Shown piece after piece: positions 1 to 8,031 of a DNA stretch of 35,802 bases. How positions within the stretch are numbered: position 1 is the first letter of the stretch; each line of letters starts with the position of its first letter. This DNA comes from Candidatus Omnitrophota bacterium (GTDB lineage: Bacteria; Omnitrophota; Gorgyraeia; JABMRG01). The translations under genes and the position numbers were made by a program. The notes beneath the pieces are model-generated. The model was not told the origin of the DNA. It searched no databases and worked only from the letters and a program-made list of their open reading frames with translations. The DNA lies in contig JAUVHV010000002.1 of assembly GCA_030593065.1 (NCBI GenBank), positions 168,098 through 203,899 of the forward strand, read 5' to 3'.

Positions 1-1523
1 ATACTCGGTTCATCCAGTACATAAAGAACCCCAACCAACCCCGCGCCTATCTGGGTAGCAAGCCTGATACGCTGAGCTTCACCGCCTGAAAGCGTAGAAC
101 TTATACGATCAAGCGTGAGATAACCTAACCCCACATTCAACAAAAATCTGAGCCTGCTATTAAGCTCTTTTAGTATCTGCCTCGCTATCTGCTTTTCTTT
201 AGTGTTAAGCCTTAAGTTGTTAAAGAATTTAGAAGCCTGTGTTATGGAAAAACCGCATATATCCGCAATACTCTTTCCCGCTATCTTTACAGAAAGAGAC
301 TCTTCCTTAAGCCTTCTGCCTTTACATTGAATACACGGCTGTATAGACATATAATGGTGAATAAGGTCACGCATATATTCGCTCTCTGTCTCTTTGAAAC
401 GGCGTTCAAGATTAGGGATAACTCCTTCAAAATATTTTTCTGACCCCACCTTCTCCCTGCTGCCATATAAAATAATATTACATACCTTTTTGCCAAGGCC
501 TTTAAACGGTTTATCAAGGCTGAAATTATAATCATAAGCAAGCCCGTTAAGAAACCTGTGATAATATAAAAGCAGCGATTTTCCACCTTTTCGCCATGGC
601 TCTATAGCGCCATCTCTTATGGATTTCGATTTATCCGGTATAACAAGGCCGGGGTCTATTTCCATATTATGGCCTAATCCATTACAAGCTGAGCAGGCAC
701 CATATGGAGAGTTGAAAGAAAATACGCGAGGTTCAAGTGCCTCATAATTTATTCCGCAATCGATGCAGGCATTTTGGCTGCTGTATAATATTTCAGTTCG
801 CGGTTCGCGGTTTAAAACAATGACTAATCCATTACCGACTTCTAAAGCAGTTTCAACGGAATCGGCAAGGCGTTTTCGCGCTCCGGGTTTTATTACTAAC
901 CTGTCTACAACAATCTCGATATCATGTTTTTTGTTTTTGTTTAGTTTGATATTCTCAGTAAGGTCAAATATTTCTCCATCAATTCTGCAACGTATAAATC
1001 CATTCTTTTTTATATTACTAAAAAGATCCTTGTGCTCGCCTTTTTTGCCGCGTACAACCGGCGCTAATATTATAATGGGGGTATATTGAGGATACTGGTT
1101 TATCTTTTCGATAATCTGCTGTGAAGACTGGTGCGTTATCAGCTTAGAGCACTTGTAGCAATATACATCGCCTATTCTTGAAAAAAGTAATCTTAAATAA
1201 TCGTGGATCTCAGTAACAGTTGCGACTGTAGAACGAGGGTTTGAACCAGCTCTTCTTTGCTGTATCGCTATGCTTGGAGAGAGGCCGTCTATGTGGTCAA
1301 CATCCGGTTTCTGCATCTGTTCTAAAAATTGACGCGCATACGCGGAAAGGCTTTCAACGTACCTGCGCTGGCCCTCAGCATATATGGTATCAAAGACAAG
1401 CGAAGACTTACCTGAACCGGACAAGCCTGTAACTACCGTAAGCTTATTACGCGGAAGTTTTAAATTGATAGACTTCAGGTTATGTTCTCTCGCGCCCTTT
1501 ATTGTAATATATCTATTATTCAT
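1..1523 (-). CDS. uvrA: UvrA excinuclease ABC subunit A, N-terminal part (gene runs off the window)
   Basis: UvrA is the damage-recognising ATPase of nucleotide excision repair. I read one open frame from the ATG at 1523 down to base 1, about 507 residues with no stop, so the C-terminal half lies outside the window. Visible elements are the first Walker A motif GLSGSGKS at residues 33-40, the conserved RRYVESLSAYARQFL block near 50-65, a zinc-binding CxxC...CxxC module in the middle with CSACNGLG, and near the end the first ABC signature TLSGGEAQRIRLATQIG followed by Walker B LYVLDEPS. This is the normal order for the first ATPase unit of UvrA. The start has only a weak ribosome-binding site (CGGAAAAT just upstream), but an in-frame extension is blocked by a stop and homology begins here. 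A terminator-like hairpin separates it from the lysine-rich genes upstream, so it probably has its own promoter, which I could not pick out. Confidence 0.97.
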   Translation of the reverse strand, partial: MNNRYITIKGAREHNLKSINLKLPRNKLTVVTGLSGSGKSSLVFDTIYAEGQRRYVESLSAYARQFLEQMQKPDVDHIDGLSPSIAIQQRRAGSNPRSTVATVTEIHDYLRLLFSRIGDVYCYKCSKLITHQSSQQIIEKINQYPQYTPIIILAPVVRGKKGEHKDLFSNIKKNGFIRCRIDGEIFDLTENIKLNKNKKHDIEIVVDRLVIKPGARKRLADSVETALEVGNGLVIVLNREPRTEILYSSQNACIDCGINYEALEPRVFSFNSPYGACSACNGLGHNMEIDPGLVIPDKSKSIRDGAIEPWRKGGKSLLLYYHRFLNGLAYDYNFSLDKPFKGLGKKVCNIILYGSREKVGSEKYFEGVIPNLERRFKETESEYMRDLIHHYMSIQPCIQCKGRRLKEESLSVKIAGKSIADICGFSITQASKFFNNLRLNTKEKQIARQILKELNSRLRFLLNVGLGYLTLDRISSTLSGGEAQRIRLATQIGAGLVGVLYVLDEPS

Positions 1524-1537
1524 ATTTTCCGCATAAC

Positions 1538-1591
1538 AGAAAACCCCTTTCGCGGCCAGCTATTTTAGCCTTCTGCTAAAAGGGGTTTTCT
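1538..1591. terminator. Bidirectional intrinsic terminator-like hairpin upstream of uvrA
   Basis: A 13-bp perfect inverted repeat, AGAAAACCCCTTT at 1538-1550 and its complement at 1579-1591, encloses a loop that can fold a second small stem (GCTA/TAGC near 1559). The A-run on one arm and T-run on the other give the A-tract/U-tract form of intrinsic terminators that work in both directions. On the minus strand it ends the lysine-rich gene pair and separates it from uvrA. The GC core is only four C:G pairs, so its strength is uncertain. Confidence 0.6.
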
Positions 1592-1618
1592 CTTTATTAT
1601 CTTGAAATATATTAAAAC

Positions 1619-1711
1619 TTATTTCTTCTTCTTCTTGGCTTTCTTCTTTACTACCTTTTTCTTGGCTTTCTTCTTTACAGCCTTTTTCTTGGCTTTTTTC
1701 TTTGCTGCCAT
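1619..1711 (-). CDS. 30-residue poly-lysine mini-protein (histone-tail-like)
   Basis: The ATG at 1711 is preceded by a strong ribosome-binding site (AGGAGGGAACC then ATG) and opens a 30-codon frame ending in TAA at 1619. The product begins MAAKKKAKKK and consists of lysine blocks separated by Ala or Val-Val pairs; about 70 percent of residues are lysine. It has no globular part. The composition and AKKK/VVKKK spacing match the tail of the 103-residue protein encoded just upstream, and the two DNA stretches are near copies, so this looks like a partial duplication of that tail which acquired, or kept, its own start signal. A TATAAT hexamer lies at 1744-1749 between the two genes, without a clear -35 box. 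Inferred role: a small nucleic-acid-binding or charge-neutralising polypeptide. It could also be a non-functional relic; the good ribosome-binding site argues for translation. Confidence 0.55.
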   Translation of the reverse strand: MAAKKKAKKKAVKKKAKKKVVKKKAKKKKK

Positions 1712-1751
1712 GGTTCCCTCCTTTTTTTCAAAAGCATTTAGCCATTATACG

Positions 1752-2063
1752 CTATTTCTTCTTCTTGGCTTTTTTCTTTACTACCTTTTTCTTGGCTTTT
1801 TTCTTTACTACCTTTTTCTTGGCGACTTTCTTCTTTTTCTTCTTACCGCGTGCCATCTTTGCTTTTGCGACATCGCCTTGCTTATCTATGAAATAAAGAT
1901 AACCCTTTTCTCTCTGAATACCGGATTTTACAACAACCGTAGGGCCACCGCCTTTCTTCTTACCACGGGCCATCTTTGCTTTTGAAACATTTCCTTTTTT
2001 ATCCAAATAATAAAGATAACCTTTTTCCCTCTTAATTCCACATTTTAAAACTTTTGTTGCCAT
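1752..2063 (-). CDS. Two-repeat lysine-tailed small basic protein, histone-like
   Basis: This 103-residue, very basic protein has two tandem copies of a 30-residue unit, residues 7-36 and 46-75, each with the pattern GI.REKGYLY..DK.G.V.KAKMARG. They are followed by a tail from about residue 74 made of AKKK and VVKKK blocks. The repeat unit resembles small bacterial proteins with a GYLYFIDK...AKMARG motif that I recall as uncharacterised; I cannot assign a function. The tail is like those of bacterial H1-type histone-like proteins, so DNA or RNA binding is a reasonable inference. Translation starts at an ATG with an excellent ribosome-binding site (GGGAGGTGA), and a strong promoter lies close upstream, which suggests high expression. 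It stands alone between the large biosynthetic operon and the mini-protein gene. Confidence 0.85.
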   Translation of the reverse strand: MATKVLKCGIKREKGYLYYLDKKGNVSKAKMARGKKKGGGPTVVVKSGIQREKGYLYFIDKQGDVAKAKMARGKKKKKKVAKKKVVKKKAKKKVVKKKAKKKK

Positions 2064-2105
2064 TTTATATTTTCACCTCCCTTCAAAATATTTATTATTA
2101 TTTTT

Positions 2106-2134
2106 ATTTTACGCTTTTTTTTAAGTGTGTGCAA
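2106..2134 (-). promoter_or_regulatory. Sigma-70-type promoter of the lysine-tailed protein gene
   Basis: Read on the minus strand, TTGCAC (2134-2129) is followed by a 17-bp spacer and TAAAAT (2111-2106). Immediately upstream of the -35 box is an uninterrupted A/T tract that includes the 16-bp palindrome of seven T, CG and seven A at 2147-2162, resembling an UP element. The start codon is about 43 bases downstream of the -10 box. Rated on hexamer match and spacing only. Confidence 0.7.
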
Positions 2135-2256
2135 GAACTTTTTTCTTTTTTTTCGAAAAAAATTTAAGGAATATTTTTATAAAAAAATCCAAAGCGCTGC
2201 TAAAGGCAGGGACATAAGAGATTATGGATAATGTTTAATTATGAGCCGGCTGGAAA

Positions 2257-3072
2257 TCAAGTACCGATCTTTACGGAATCATTAAGATACTGTTTTAAGG
2301 TAGCTACAGCGGAGAGCTGCGCTAAAAAACTTGTTTTTGCGTTTTGCGGCGAAGGGACATTCTCAGTGCGGGTAACAAGCCTTCCAAAATCTCCTTCTAC
2401 TTCGACCTCGTGCGTGTTAGCTGTATATTCAGGAGAAGTAACGATCTTTACTGTTGTTTTTTTCGCGCCTATACCTGCAATACTCAAGAGCGCGGAGACA
2501 TTAATGTTCTTAGGGAAAGCCCGCACCGCGGCCTTTGCAGTTCCCTCAAATAGGACACACTCATCACTTATAGCATCGAGATCTATTTTATTCGCAATTA
2601 TATAAGGCGCGCCTCTAAGCCCTTTCGGGGGCTTTCGTGTCGTAAGGGTAATTTTCGTTATCCGTCCTATGCCCGCGGATTTTATGCCGTCTAATCCGCA
2701 TATCGCCCCGCTGGGAAGTATTATCTTTGCTTTCTTTTTTTCCGCAAGTTCAAAGAGGCTTTTGCTTTTTCCCAAAAGCCCCCCTATACTCATCAGCATA
2801 ACATCCCTTTTTTCTAAGAGGGCCTTCTTAGCTATCTCGGAAGAGAACTTACCGGATGCTGCCTCTATTACAAGGTCTGATTTATCAATAAGCCTGTTAA
2901 GTGAAACTATTGGGGGTTTTTTAGAAAGTAATTCGCGAAGATTCATTGCGCGGTTATTGTCTATATCGCAGAGCGCGGCAATTTTCGCAAAGGGCTTTAA
3001 TTCCTTATCTATAGCCTTTGCGATAAAACCGCCTATCGCGCCACAACCTACTATACCTATGCTCTTTTTCAT
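2257..3072 (-). CDS. nadX: L-aspartate dehydrogenase (NAD synthesis)
   Basis: The enzyme oxidises L-aspartate to iminoaspartate with NAD(P)+, supplying quinolinate synthase. The 271-residue form starts with the Rossmann glycine motif GIVGCGAIGG at residues 5-14, followed by the family motif SGAICGLDGI (121-130), the block NVSALLSIAGIG, the conserved THEVEVEGDFG containing the catalytic histidine (about residue 221) and ENVPSPQNAKTS. I chose the ATG at 3072 rather than an upstream TTG at 3147, because the longer form adds 25 unrelated residues, overlaps nadA, and the ATG begins exactly at the Rossmann strand. No strong ribosome-binding site is visible, so translation may be coupled to nadA, which ends 28 bases upstream. 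It is the last gene of the long biosynthetic operon. Having NadX instead of the FAD oxidase NadB suits an anaerobic or low-oxygen lifestyle. No nadC lies in the window. Confidence 0.92.
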   Translation of the reverse strand: MKKSIGIVGCGAIGGFIAKAIDKELKPFAKIAALCDIDNNRAMNLRELLSKKPPIVSLNRLIDKSDLVIEAASGKFSSEIAKKALLEKRDVMLMSIGGLLGKSKSLFELAEKKKAKIILPSGAICGLDGIKSAGIGRITKITLTTRKPPKGLRGAPYIIANKIDLDAISDECVLFEGTAKAAVRAFPKNINVSALLSIAGIGAKKTTVKIVTSPEYTANTHEVEVEGDFGRLVTRTENVPSPQNAKTSFLAQLSAVATLKQYLNDSVKIGT

Positions 3073-3100
3073 AATGTGACTGCTATATCTGTCTTTCCGC

Positions 3101-4078
3101 TTAATTGCCAGATATGGATACCCATTTTTTCTCACCGGATATAGCAAGCATCCTCCCTACTGATCTGTAGGCGCGTTCCCTTATATCTTCAGGTACTGAG
3201 ACCTTGTTGACCATAAGTTCGAGCGAATTGACTATCCACCCCAGGGTTGTAAGTTTCATACTTGCGCACAAGAGATGATTCGTAGGCAGGAAAAATCTCT
3301 TATCCGGGTTATCCTGCCTTAACCTATAAAGCATGCCTGTCTCTGTTCCTATAATAAAATCTCTTTTCTTCGAGTTCTTTATATATTCGAGCATACCGCC
3401 TGTTGATGTAATCTTATCCGCCAGATCAAGTACGTCAGGATTGCATTCAGGGTGCGCTATAAATTCCGCTTCAGGATACAAATTTTTCGTTGTTATTATC
3501 TGGTCAGGTAAAACCCTTATATGGGTAGGGCAAAACCCTTCCCATAATATTATCTCTTTATCAGGCAGTTGCGATTGGACATAATAGCCAAGATTTTTAT
3601 CAGGAATAAATATCACTCTCTTCTCTTTAATGGAATTTACAACTTCAACAGCATTGCGTGAGGTACAGCATATATCACTCTCTGCCTTTATTGACGCGGA
3701 AGTATTAACATAGCAGACAACAGGCGCACCAGGGTATTCCTGTTTCTTCTTTTTTAGCGCTTCAGGCGTAATCATGTCTGCCATAGGGCAGCCAGCCTCC
3801 TTTACAGGAAGTAACACCGTCTTTTTTGGATTTAATATATAAGCTGTCTCTGCCATAAAATGGACCCCGCAAAATACAATAACATCCGCCTCTATCTTAA
3901 TTGCTGCTTTGCTCAACCCCAATGAATCCCCTGTAATATCCGCTATCTCCTGCACCTCATCTCTCTGGTAATTATGAACGATAATAACAGCGTTGCGCTT
4001 TTTTTTAAGCTCAATAACGCGATTTTTTAGTTTTTCTGTATATTTTTTATTAGTTGCTTCTGTATATTCCTCTATCAT
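3101..4078 (-). CDS. nadA: Quinolinate synthase A
   Basis: NadA condenses iminoaspartate with dihydroxyacetone phosphate to quinolinate using a [4Fe-4S] cluster. The 325-residue protein shows the hallmark HNYQRDEVQEIADITGDSLG at residues 35-54, FCGVHFMAETA at 69-79, and YVNTSASIKAESDICCTS around 123-140. Cluster ligands are most likely Cys97 (EAGCPMAD), Cys183 (GFCPTH) and Cys271 (CASMK); their spacing of 86 and 88 residues matches three-domain NadA enzymes. The ATG overlaps the panD stop by four bases (ATGA), so the two are translationally coupled. With nadX directly downstream, the pair makes quinolinate from aspartate. Confidence 0.97.
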   Translation of the reverse strand: MIEEYTEATNKKYTEKLKNRVIELKKKRNAVIIVHNYQRDEVQEIADITGDSLGLSKAAIKIEADVIVFCGVHFMAETAYILNPKKTVLLPVKEAGCPMADMITPEALKKKKQEYPGAPVVCYVNTSASIKAESDICCTSRNAVEVVNSIKEKRVIFIPDKNLGYYVQSQLPDKEIILWEGFCPTHIRVLPDQIITTKNLYPEAEFIAHPECNPDVLDLADKITSTGGMLEYIKNSKKRDFIIGTETGMLYRLRQDNPDKRFFLPTNHLLCASMKLTTLGWIVNSLELMVNKVSVPEDIRERAYRSVGRMLAISGEKKWVSISGN

Positions 4079-4428
4079 AATTTTTTTACTCCATTTTTAT
4101 CATTAAGGAATATCGTTTTTGCGTTGAATGTAGACGCCTCTTTGGACTCAACCAGGCAATAGGAGATTATGATTAATTTGTCTCCTTTTTGCGCGCATCT
4201 TGCGGCACCGCCGTTCATGCAGATAGTTCCTTTTCCAGGTTCTCCCTCAATAACATAGGTCTCAATTCTCATACCGTTATTAAGATTCACAATCTGAACC
4301 TTTTCACCTGGAAATATATCCGCGATCTTTAGCAGTTCTGAATCTATGCCAATGCTCCCTGTATAATTCAGATTGGCATCTGTCACTGTCGCATTATGGA
4401 TCTTTGATTTATAAATTATTCTTAACAT
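4075..4428 (-). CDS. panD: Aspartate 1-decarboxylase proenzyme
   Basis: PanD decarboxylates L-aspartate to beta-alanine, the amine partner used by PanC. The 117-residue protein has the self-processing site YTGSI, with cleavage expected between Gly24 and Ser25 to create the pyruvoyl group. It also has the conserved NGMRIETYVI block, where the Arg-Thr pair follows the GE(K)VQI strand, and NGGAARCAQKGD near residues 73-83. Length is slightly below the common 120-130 residues but complete. It overlaps panC by seven bases upstream and nadA by four bases downstream, so it sits in a tightly packed vitamin and cofactor block. Confidence 0.97.
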   Translation of the reverse strand: MLRIIYKSKIHNATVTDANLNYTGSIGIDSELLKIADIFPGEKVQIVNLNNGMRIETYVIEGEPGKGTICMNGGAARCAQKGDKLIIISYCLVESKEASTFNAKTIFLNDKNGVKKL

Positions 4429-5294
4429 ATTTTTGCTCCTTTATTTTTAATGCCCACACCTACTAACATATTATCAATAAGCCGTACCTTGCCTATCTTC
4501 GCTGCCAGAGCTATTAAAACATTCTCATCTATTTTTCTTTTTCTCTTAAGGGTATCGGGAGAGGCTATACTTATATAATCTATATTTATACCAGGCTTAT
4601 TTAATACCTTTCTAATAGCTGATCTTATCCTGGACACATCCCGCTCTCCCGCCCTAATTATCTTTCTTGCTTTTTTTAAAGCCTGATAAAGCAGTTTAGC
4701 GTCTTCTCTCTGCGCAGGAAGTAAATATCTATTGCGGGAACTCAAAGCAATACCGGATTTTTCTCTTACTATAGGAAGTATCTTAATTTTAAGATCCATG
4801 TTAAGGTCATTAACCATATTTTTTACAATAAGAGCCTGTTGATAATCTTTCCGGCCAAAATATACCGTATCAGGAGTTATGATATTAAATAGTTTCGCGC
4901 ATATAGTTGTAACGCCCCTAAAATGACCGGGCCTTGACCTGCCGCACATAAGAGCTGCGGCCTTTTTAACCTCAACATATGTATTATAACCTTTAGGATA
5001 CATTGAACCGGTATCCGGGCAGAATAGAATATCGCAGCCAGCATTCTTTGCCTTTTCTCTATCTCTTCTAATGTCTCTGGGGTATTTTTCATAATCCTCA
5101 TTTGGCGCAAACTGTGTAGGGTTTACAAATATGCTCACTACTACAACATCATTCTCTTTTTTCGCTTTTCTTATGAGTGAAATGTGGCCTTCATGAAAAG
5201 CTCCCATGGTAGGAACAAAACCTATTCTTTTTTCCTTTTCCGGAAATTGCTTTAAAGCAGGGGTAATTCTGCCTAAACTTCTAACGAGTTTCAT
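4422..5294 (-). CDS. panC: Pantothenate synthetase (pantoate-beta-alanine ligase)
   Basis: PanC joins pantoate and beta-alanine with ATP hydrolysis to AMP. The 290-residue protein has the nucleotide-binding PTMGAFHEGH (HxGH class, residues 28-37), the VSIFVNPTQF strand, RPGHFRGVTTICAKLF, GRKDYQQ, and the SSRN loop that corresponds to the KMSKS motif. Length matches the family. The ATG at 5294 lies inside the end of folK, a 14-base overlap in another frame, which suggests the folK tail is a later extension. panB, needed to make pantoate, is not in the window. Confidence 0.97.
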   Translation of the reverse strand: MKLVRSLGRITPALKQFPEKEKRIGFVPTMGAFHEGHISLIRKAKKENDVVVVSIFVNPTQFAPNEDYEKYPRDIRRDREKAKNAGCDILFCPDTGSMYPKGYNTYVEVKKAAALMCGRSRPGHFRGVTTICAKLFNIITPDTVYFGRKDYQQALIVKNMVNDLNMDLKIKILPIVREKSGIALSSRNRYLLPAQREDAKLLYQALKKARKIIRAGERDVSRIRSAIRKVLNKPGINIDYISIASPDTLKRKRKIDENVLIALAAKIGKVRLIDNMLVGVGIKNKGAKIC

Positions 5295-6039
5295 TCCTGG
5301 TACCTGTTTTTGATGATTTAGGATTTGATATTTTAAGCAACTGACAAATCAAGGTAAGCAGTGTCTTTGGGCCGCTCGGCTGTGAATGCGCAAGAACCGG
5401 TACCCTGATATTATCATTGAATTCTTTAACAAGTAATTTTTGCCTTTCGCCCTTAAAACTGTTACACGCCCTACACTCCAACAATAGATCATTTATAGAT
5501 TTTTTAAACACAGGGTGAATAATGTCCGGCGCTATTTGAGAAAGCGGTTCCAGTACAAATATTCTCTCATGTAAAAACCTATGCGGTATAATAAGGTTAT
5601 TTCCTTTCATTATAATATCATCATATAAAAGTATATCAAGATCAATAACGCGCGGTTCATTCTTATCCTCATCTTCTGGATTATTCACGGGCCCTCGTTT
5701 GCCTCCTGGCACTGCTTGTGAATTCCCGCCGCCATCTAACGCCTTCAACTGCTCTTCCACGCTGAGCTTCTTTGGGGCAGAATTTCTACCCCTTCCCATC
5801 TCACGCTCAATAGACTTCAGAGCGCTCAAGAGCTCGTCGGGATAGAGAGTTGTATCTATTCTGCAGCAGGTATTTAAAAATTTAGGCTGCTTAATAACAC
5901 CTACAGGCTCTGTCTCTATAATAGGTGAAGCCACATCTAATTGAATATTTTTTCTTGTCTTTAATTTTTCCAATGCCTTGTCTATATTCAGCTGCCTATC
6001 ACCAAGGTTTGAACCTATACCTATATATACCTTGCTCAT
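5281..6039 (-). CDS. folK: HPPK, 2-amino-4-hydroxy-6-hydroxymethyldihydropteridine pyrophosphokinase, with insertion and tail
   Basis: FolK transfers pyrophosphate to the pterin in folate synthesis. The core is clear: GIGSNLGDR at residues 7-15, SPIIETEPVG at 38-47, QPKFLN at 51-56, and the metal-binding PRVIDLDILLYDD at 129-141 with Asp133 and Asp135, then IPHRFLHERIFVLEPL. At 252 residues it is about 90 longer than typical HPPK. A glycine-, proline- and charge-rich segment at residues 86-128 sits exactly in the flexible catalytic loop, where relatives have about 6-9 residues. After residue 193 there is a tail of about 59 residues with no family resemblance, ending in a region that overlaps panC. 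Both additions are unusual and may derive from inserted repeat DNA. The kinase core looks intact. The ATG overlaps the dapL stop by four bases. Confidence 0.93.
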   Translation of the reverse strand: MSKVYIGIGSNLGDRQLNIDKALEKLKTRKNIQLDVASPIIETEPVGVIKQPKFLNTCCRIDTTLYPDELLSALKSIEREMGRGRNSAPKKLSVEEQLKALDGGGNSQAVPGGKRGPVNNPEDEDKNEPRVIDLDILLYDDIIMKGNNLIIPHRFLHERIFVLEPLSQIAPDIIHPVFKKSINDLLLECRACNSFKGERQKLLVKEFNDNIRVPVLAHSQPSGPKTLLTLICQLLKISNPKSSKTGTRNETR

Positions 6040-7205
6040 CGGTGCAGCCTCTTTATCCTGTCTATAGCCTCTTGGAGCCTCTCTTCGGATACTGTCAATG
6101 CTATTCTTATATAGCCTTCGCCATTCGGGCCAAAACCTACACCCGGGGTTGTAACTATATCGACCTTTTCAAGCAGCGATTTTGTAAGCTCATTCGAAGT
6201 ATATCCTGGTGGTACAGGTATCCACACATAAAAAGTAGCTTTGGGTTTTTCAACCTTCCAGCCAATAGAATTTAAACCATCCACTAAGACGTCTCTTCTT
6301 CTCTGATAGATAGCAATAAGCTTATCTATATTGGACTGGTCGCTCTCCAAAGCTACGATACCCGCGAACTGCACAGCCTGAAATATACCCGAATCTATAT
6401 TCGATTTTACTTTTCGCAGTGCCGATATCACATCCGCGTTGCCGCATACGAAACCAAGCCTCCAGCCTGTCATATTATAAGTCTTTGACAGGGAGTGAAA
6501 CTCGACACCCGTATCTTTTCCGCCTTCGAATTCAAGAAAACTCGGGGGTTTATAACCGTCATATGCCATCTCGGAATAAGCGGCATCGTGACAGATAATA
6601 ATATTATTCTCATCCGCATACTCTATGACTTTTTTAAAAAACTCGTCTGTCGCCACTGCTGATGTAGGGTTATTCGGATAATTCAAAAACATGATCTTTG
6701 CCCTCTTCGCAACTTGACAATCTATCGCGTCAAGACAGGGTAAAAAATTATTTTCAGGAAGCAAGGGCATAAGATAAGGAACCCCACCCGCAAATATCGT
6801 TCCTGATTTATACGGCGGGTAACAAGGGTCCGGTATCAATACCTCATCCCCATAGTTTACATAAGCAAGCGGTATATGCGCGATACCTTCCTTGGAACCT
6901 ATCAAAGGGAGAATCTCTGATTCAGGATCCAGATCCACATTAAAGCGCCGCTTATACCACGCTGCTATTGCTTCACGCAGTTTTAAAAGCCCCATATCCA
7001 TGGCATAACGATGGTTTTTTGAGTCCCGGGCAGCTTCATAGAGCTGCTCTATGATATGCATTGGCGTAGGCTTATCAGGATCCCCCACGCCTAAGTCTAT
7101 TATATCTTTACCTTCGCTGATAGCCTTCTTCTTTATCCGATCCATCTCCGCGAAAAGATACGGGGGTAATTTTTTAAGCCTGTTGGATGTATCAATATTT
7201 ATCAT
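6036..7205 (-). CDS. dapL: LL-diaminopimelate aminotransferase
   Basis: DapL converts tetrahydrodipicolinate to LL-diaminopimelate in one step with glutamate as amino donor, bypassing the succinylase or acetylase branches. The 389-residue class I/II PLP aminotransferase has DLGVGDPDKPTP at residues 37-48, HRYAMDMGLL, LIGSKEGIAHIPLAYVN at 101-117, the LNYPNNPTSAVA substrate motif at 174-185, and HDAAYSEM. It ends the PLP site at SLSKTYNMTGWRLGF with Lys241 as the Schiff-base lysine. The IGSKEGIAH block and the surrounding dap genes separate it from generic aspartate aminotransferases. No dapC, dapD or dapE is nearby, which supports this route. It follows dapB with a 3-base gap. Confidence 0.93.
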   Translation of the reverse strand: MINIDTSNRLKKLPPYLFAEMDRIKKKAISEGKDIIDLGVGDPDKPTPMHIIEQLYEAARDSKNHRYAMDMGLLKLREAIAAWYKRRFNVDLDPESEILPLIGSKEGIAHIPLAYVNYGDEVLIPDPCYPPYKSGTIFAGGVPYLMPLLPENNFLPCLDAIDCQVAKRAKIMFLNYPNNPTSAVATDEFFKKVIEYADENNIIICHDAAYSEMAYDGYKPPSFLEFEGGKDTGVEFHSLSKTYNMTGWRLGFVCGNADVISALRKVKSNIDSGIFQAVQFAGIVALESDQSNIDKLIAIYQRRRDVLVDGLNSIGWKVEKPKATFYVWIPVPPGYTSNELTKSLLEKVDIVTTPGVGFGPNGEGYIRIALTVSEERLQEAIDRIKRLHR

Positions 7206-7208
7206 AAT

Positions 7209-8015
7209 CTAAACTCCTTCTATTACATTTTGCATGTTATATAGTCCTGGTGATTTATCCGCAATATACCCGGCAGCGCGTAGGGCGCCCCTGGCAAATA
7301 TATCACGGGAATTCGCACGGTGGGTTATCTCAATTCTTTCATTTTTCCCCGCAAATATAATAGTATGCTCACCTATAATATCACCGGCGCGTATCGCGTG
7401 TATGCCTATCTCATTCCTGCGCCTTTCTCCTACGTTACCCTCTCTGCCATATACTACTATATCATTTATTCTTTTTCCCTTTGCCTCTGCTATTCTTTGA
7501 GCCAGAGCCTTGGCAGTGCCGCTCGGAGAATCCTTCTTTTTATTATGATGCATCTCGATTATCTCTATATCATAATCTTCGCCTAACGCGCTTGCTGCCT
7601 CAGGCGCTAAATGAAAAAGCAGGTTTATGCCAATAGACATGTTAGAAGAAACAAGCACGGGTATAACCTTGGAACTGGCCTCTATGCCCCTCTGCTCTTC
7701 ATCCATAAGCCCTGTAGTGCCTATAACAATGGGTATCTTTTCACTTCGGGCAATTTTTAAGTTTAAAAATGTTGCAACCGGAGTTGTAAAATCTATAATC
7801 ACATCCGCGTCTTTTACAGCTAAGCTTAAATTATCTTTTATATCTATATCAAGGGCCTCTTCGCCTATAACCTTTCCGAGATTTGTACCGATATTCGGGT
7901 GAGACTTCGTCTCTGCCGCGCCTACTATTTCAAAATCTTTATCAGCCAAAGCAAGAGAAGCGATACTCCTGCCCATCCTACCACAACATCCCGCGATTAC
8001 TATCTTTGTACTCAT
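7209..8015 (-). CDS. dapB: 4-hydroxy-tetrahydrodipicolinate reductase
   Basis: DapB reduces hydroxy-tetrahydrodipicolinate with NAD(P)H. The 268-residue protein has the Rossmann motif GCCGRMG at residues 9-15, VIDFTTPVA, VIGTTGL at 97-103, the catalytic and substrate block EMHHNKKKDSPSGTA at about 154-168, and GREGNVGERR near 190-199, followed by the HTIIFAGKNERIEITHRA block. Length is normal. It lies between dapA (17-base gap) and dapL (3-base gap) in the lysine section of the operon. Confidence 0.97.
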   Translation of the reverse strand: MSTKIVIAGCCGRMGRSIASLALADKDFEIVGAAETKSHPNIGTNLGKVIGEEALDIDIKDNLSLAVKDADVIIDFTTPVATFLNLKIARSEKIPIVIGTTGLMDEEQRGIEASSKVIPVLVSSNMSIGINLLFHLAPEAASALGEDYDIEIIEMHHNKKKDSPSGTAKALAQRIAEAKGKRINDIVVYGREGNVGERRRNEIGIHAIRAGDIIGEHTIIFAGKNERIEITHRANSRDIFARGALRAAGYIADKSPGLYNMQNVIEGV

Positions 8016-8031
8016 ATCTTACTCCTCTTTT

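Noticed and set aside
1602-1985. Phenylalanine- and leucine-rich plus-strand frames resembling membrane proteins
   Set aside because: They are the complement of lysine-coding AAG/AAA tracts of the two minus-strand basic proteins, which have clear ribosome-binding sites and a promoter.
2063-2256. Intrinsic terminator after nadX
   Set aside because: The region has T-runs and AT-rich dyads such as near 2169-2195 but no GC-containing stem directly before a T-run on the minus strand.
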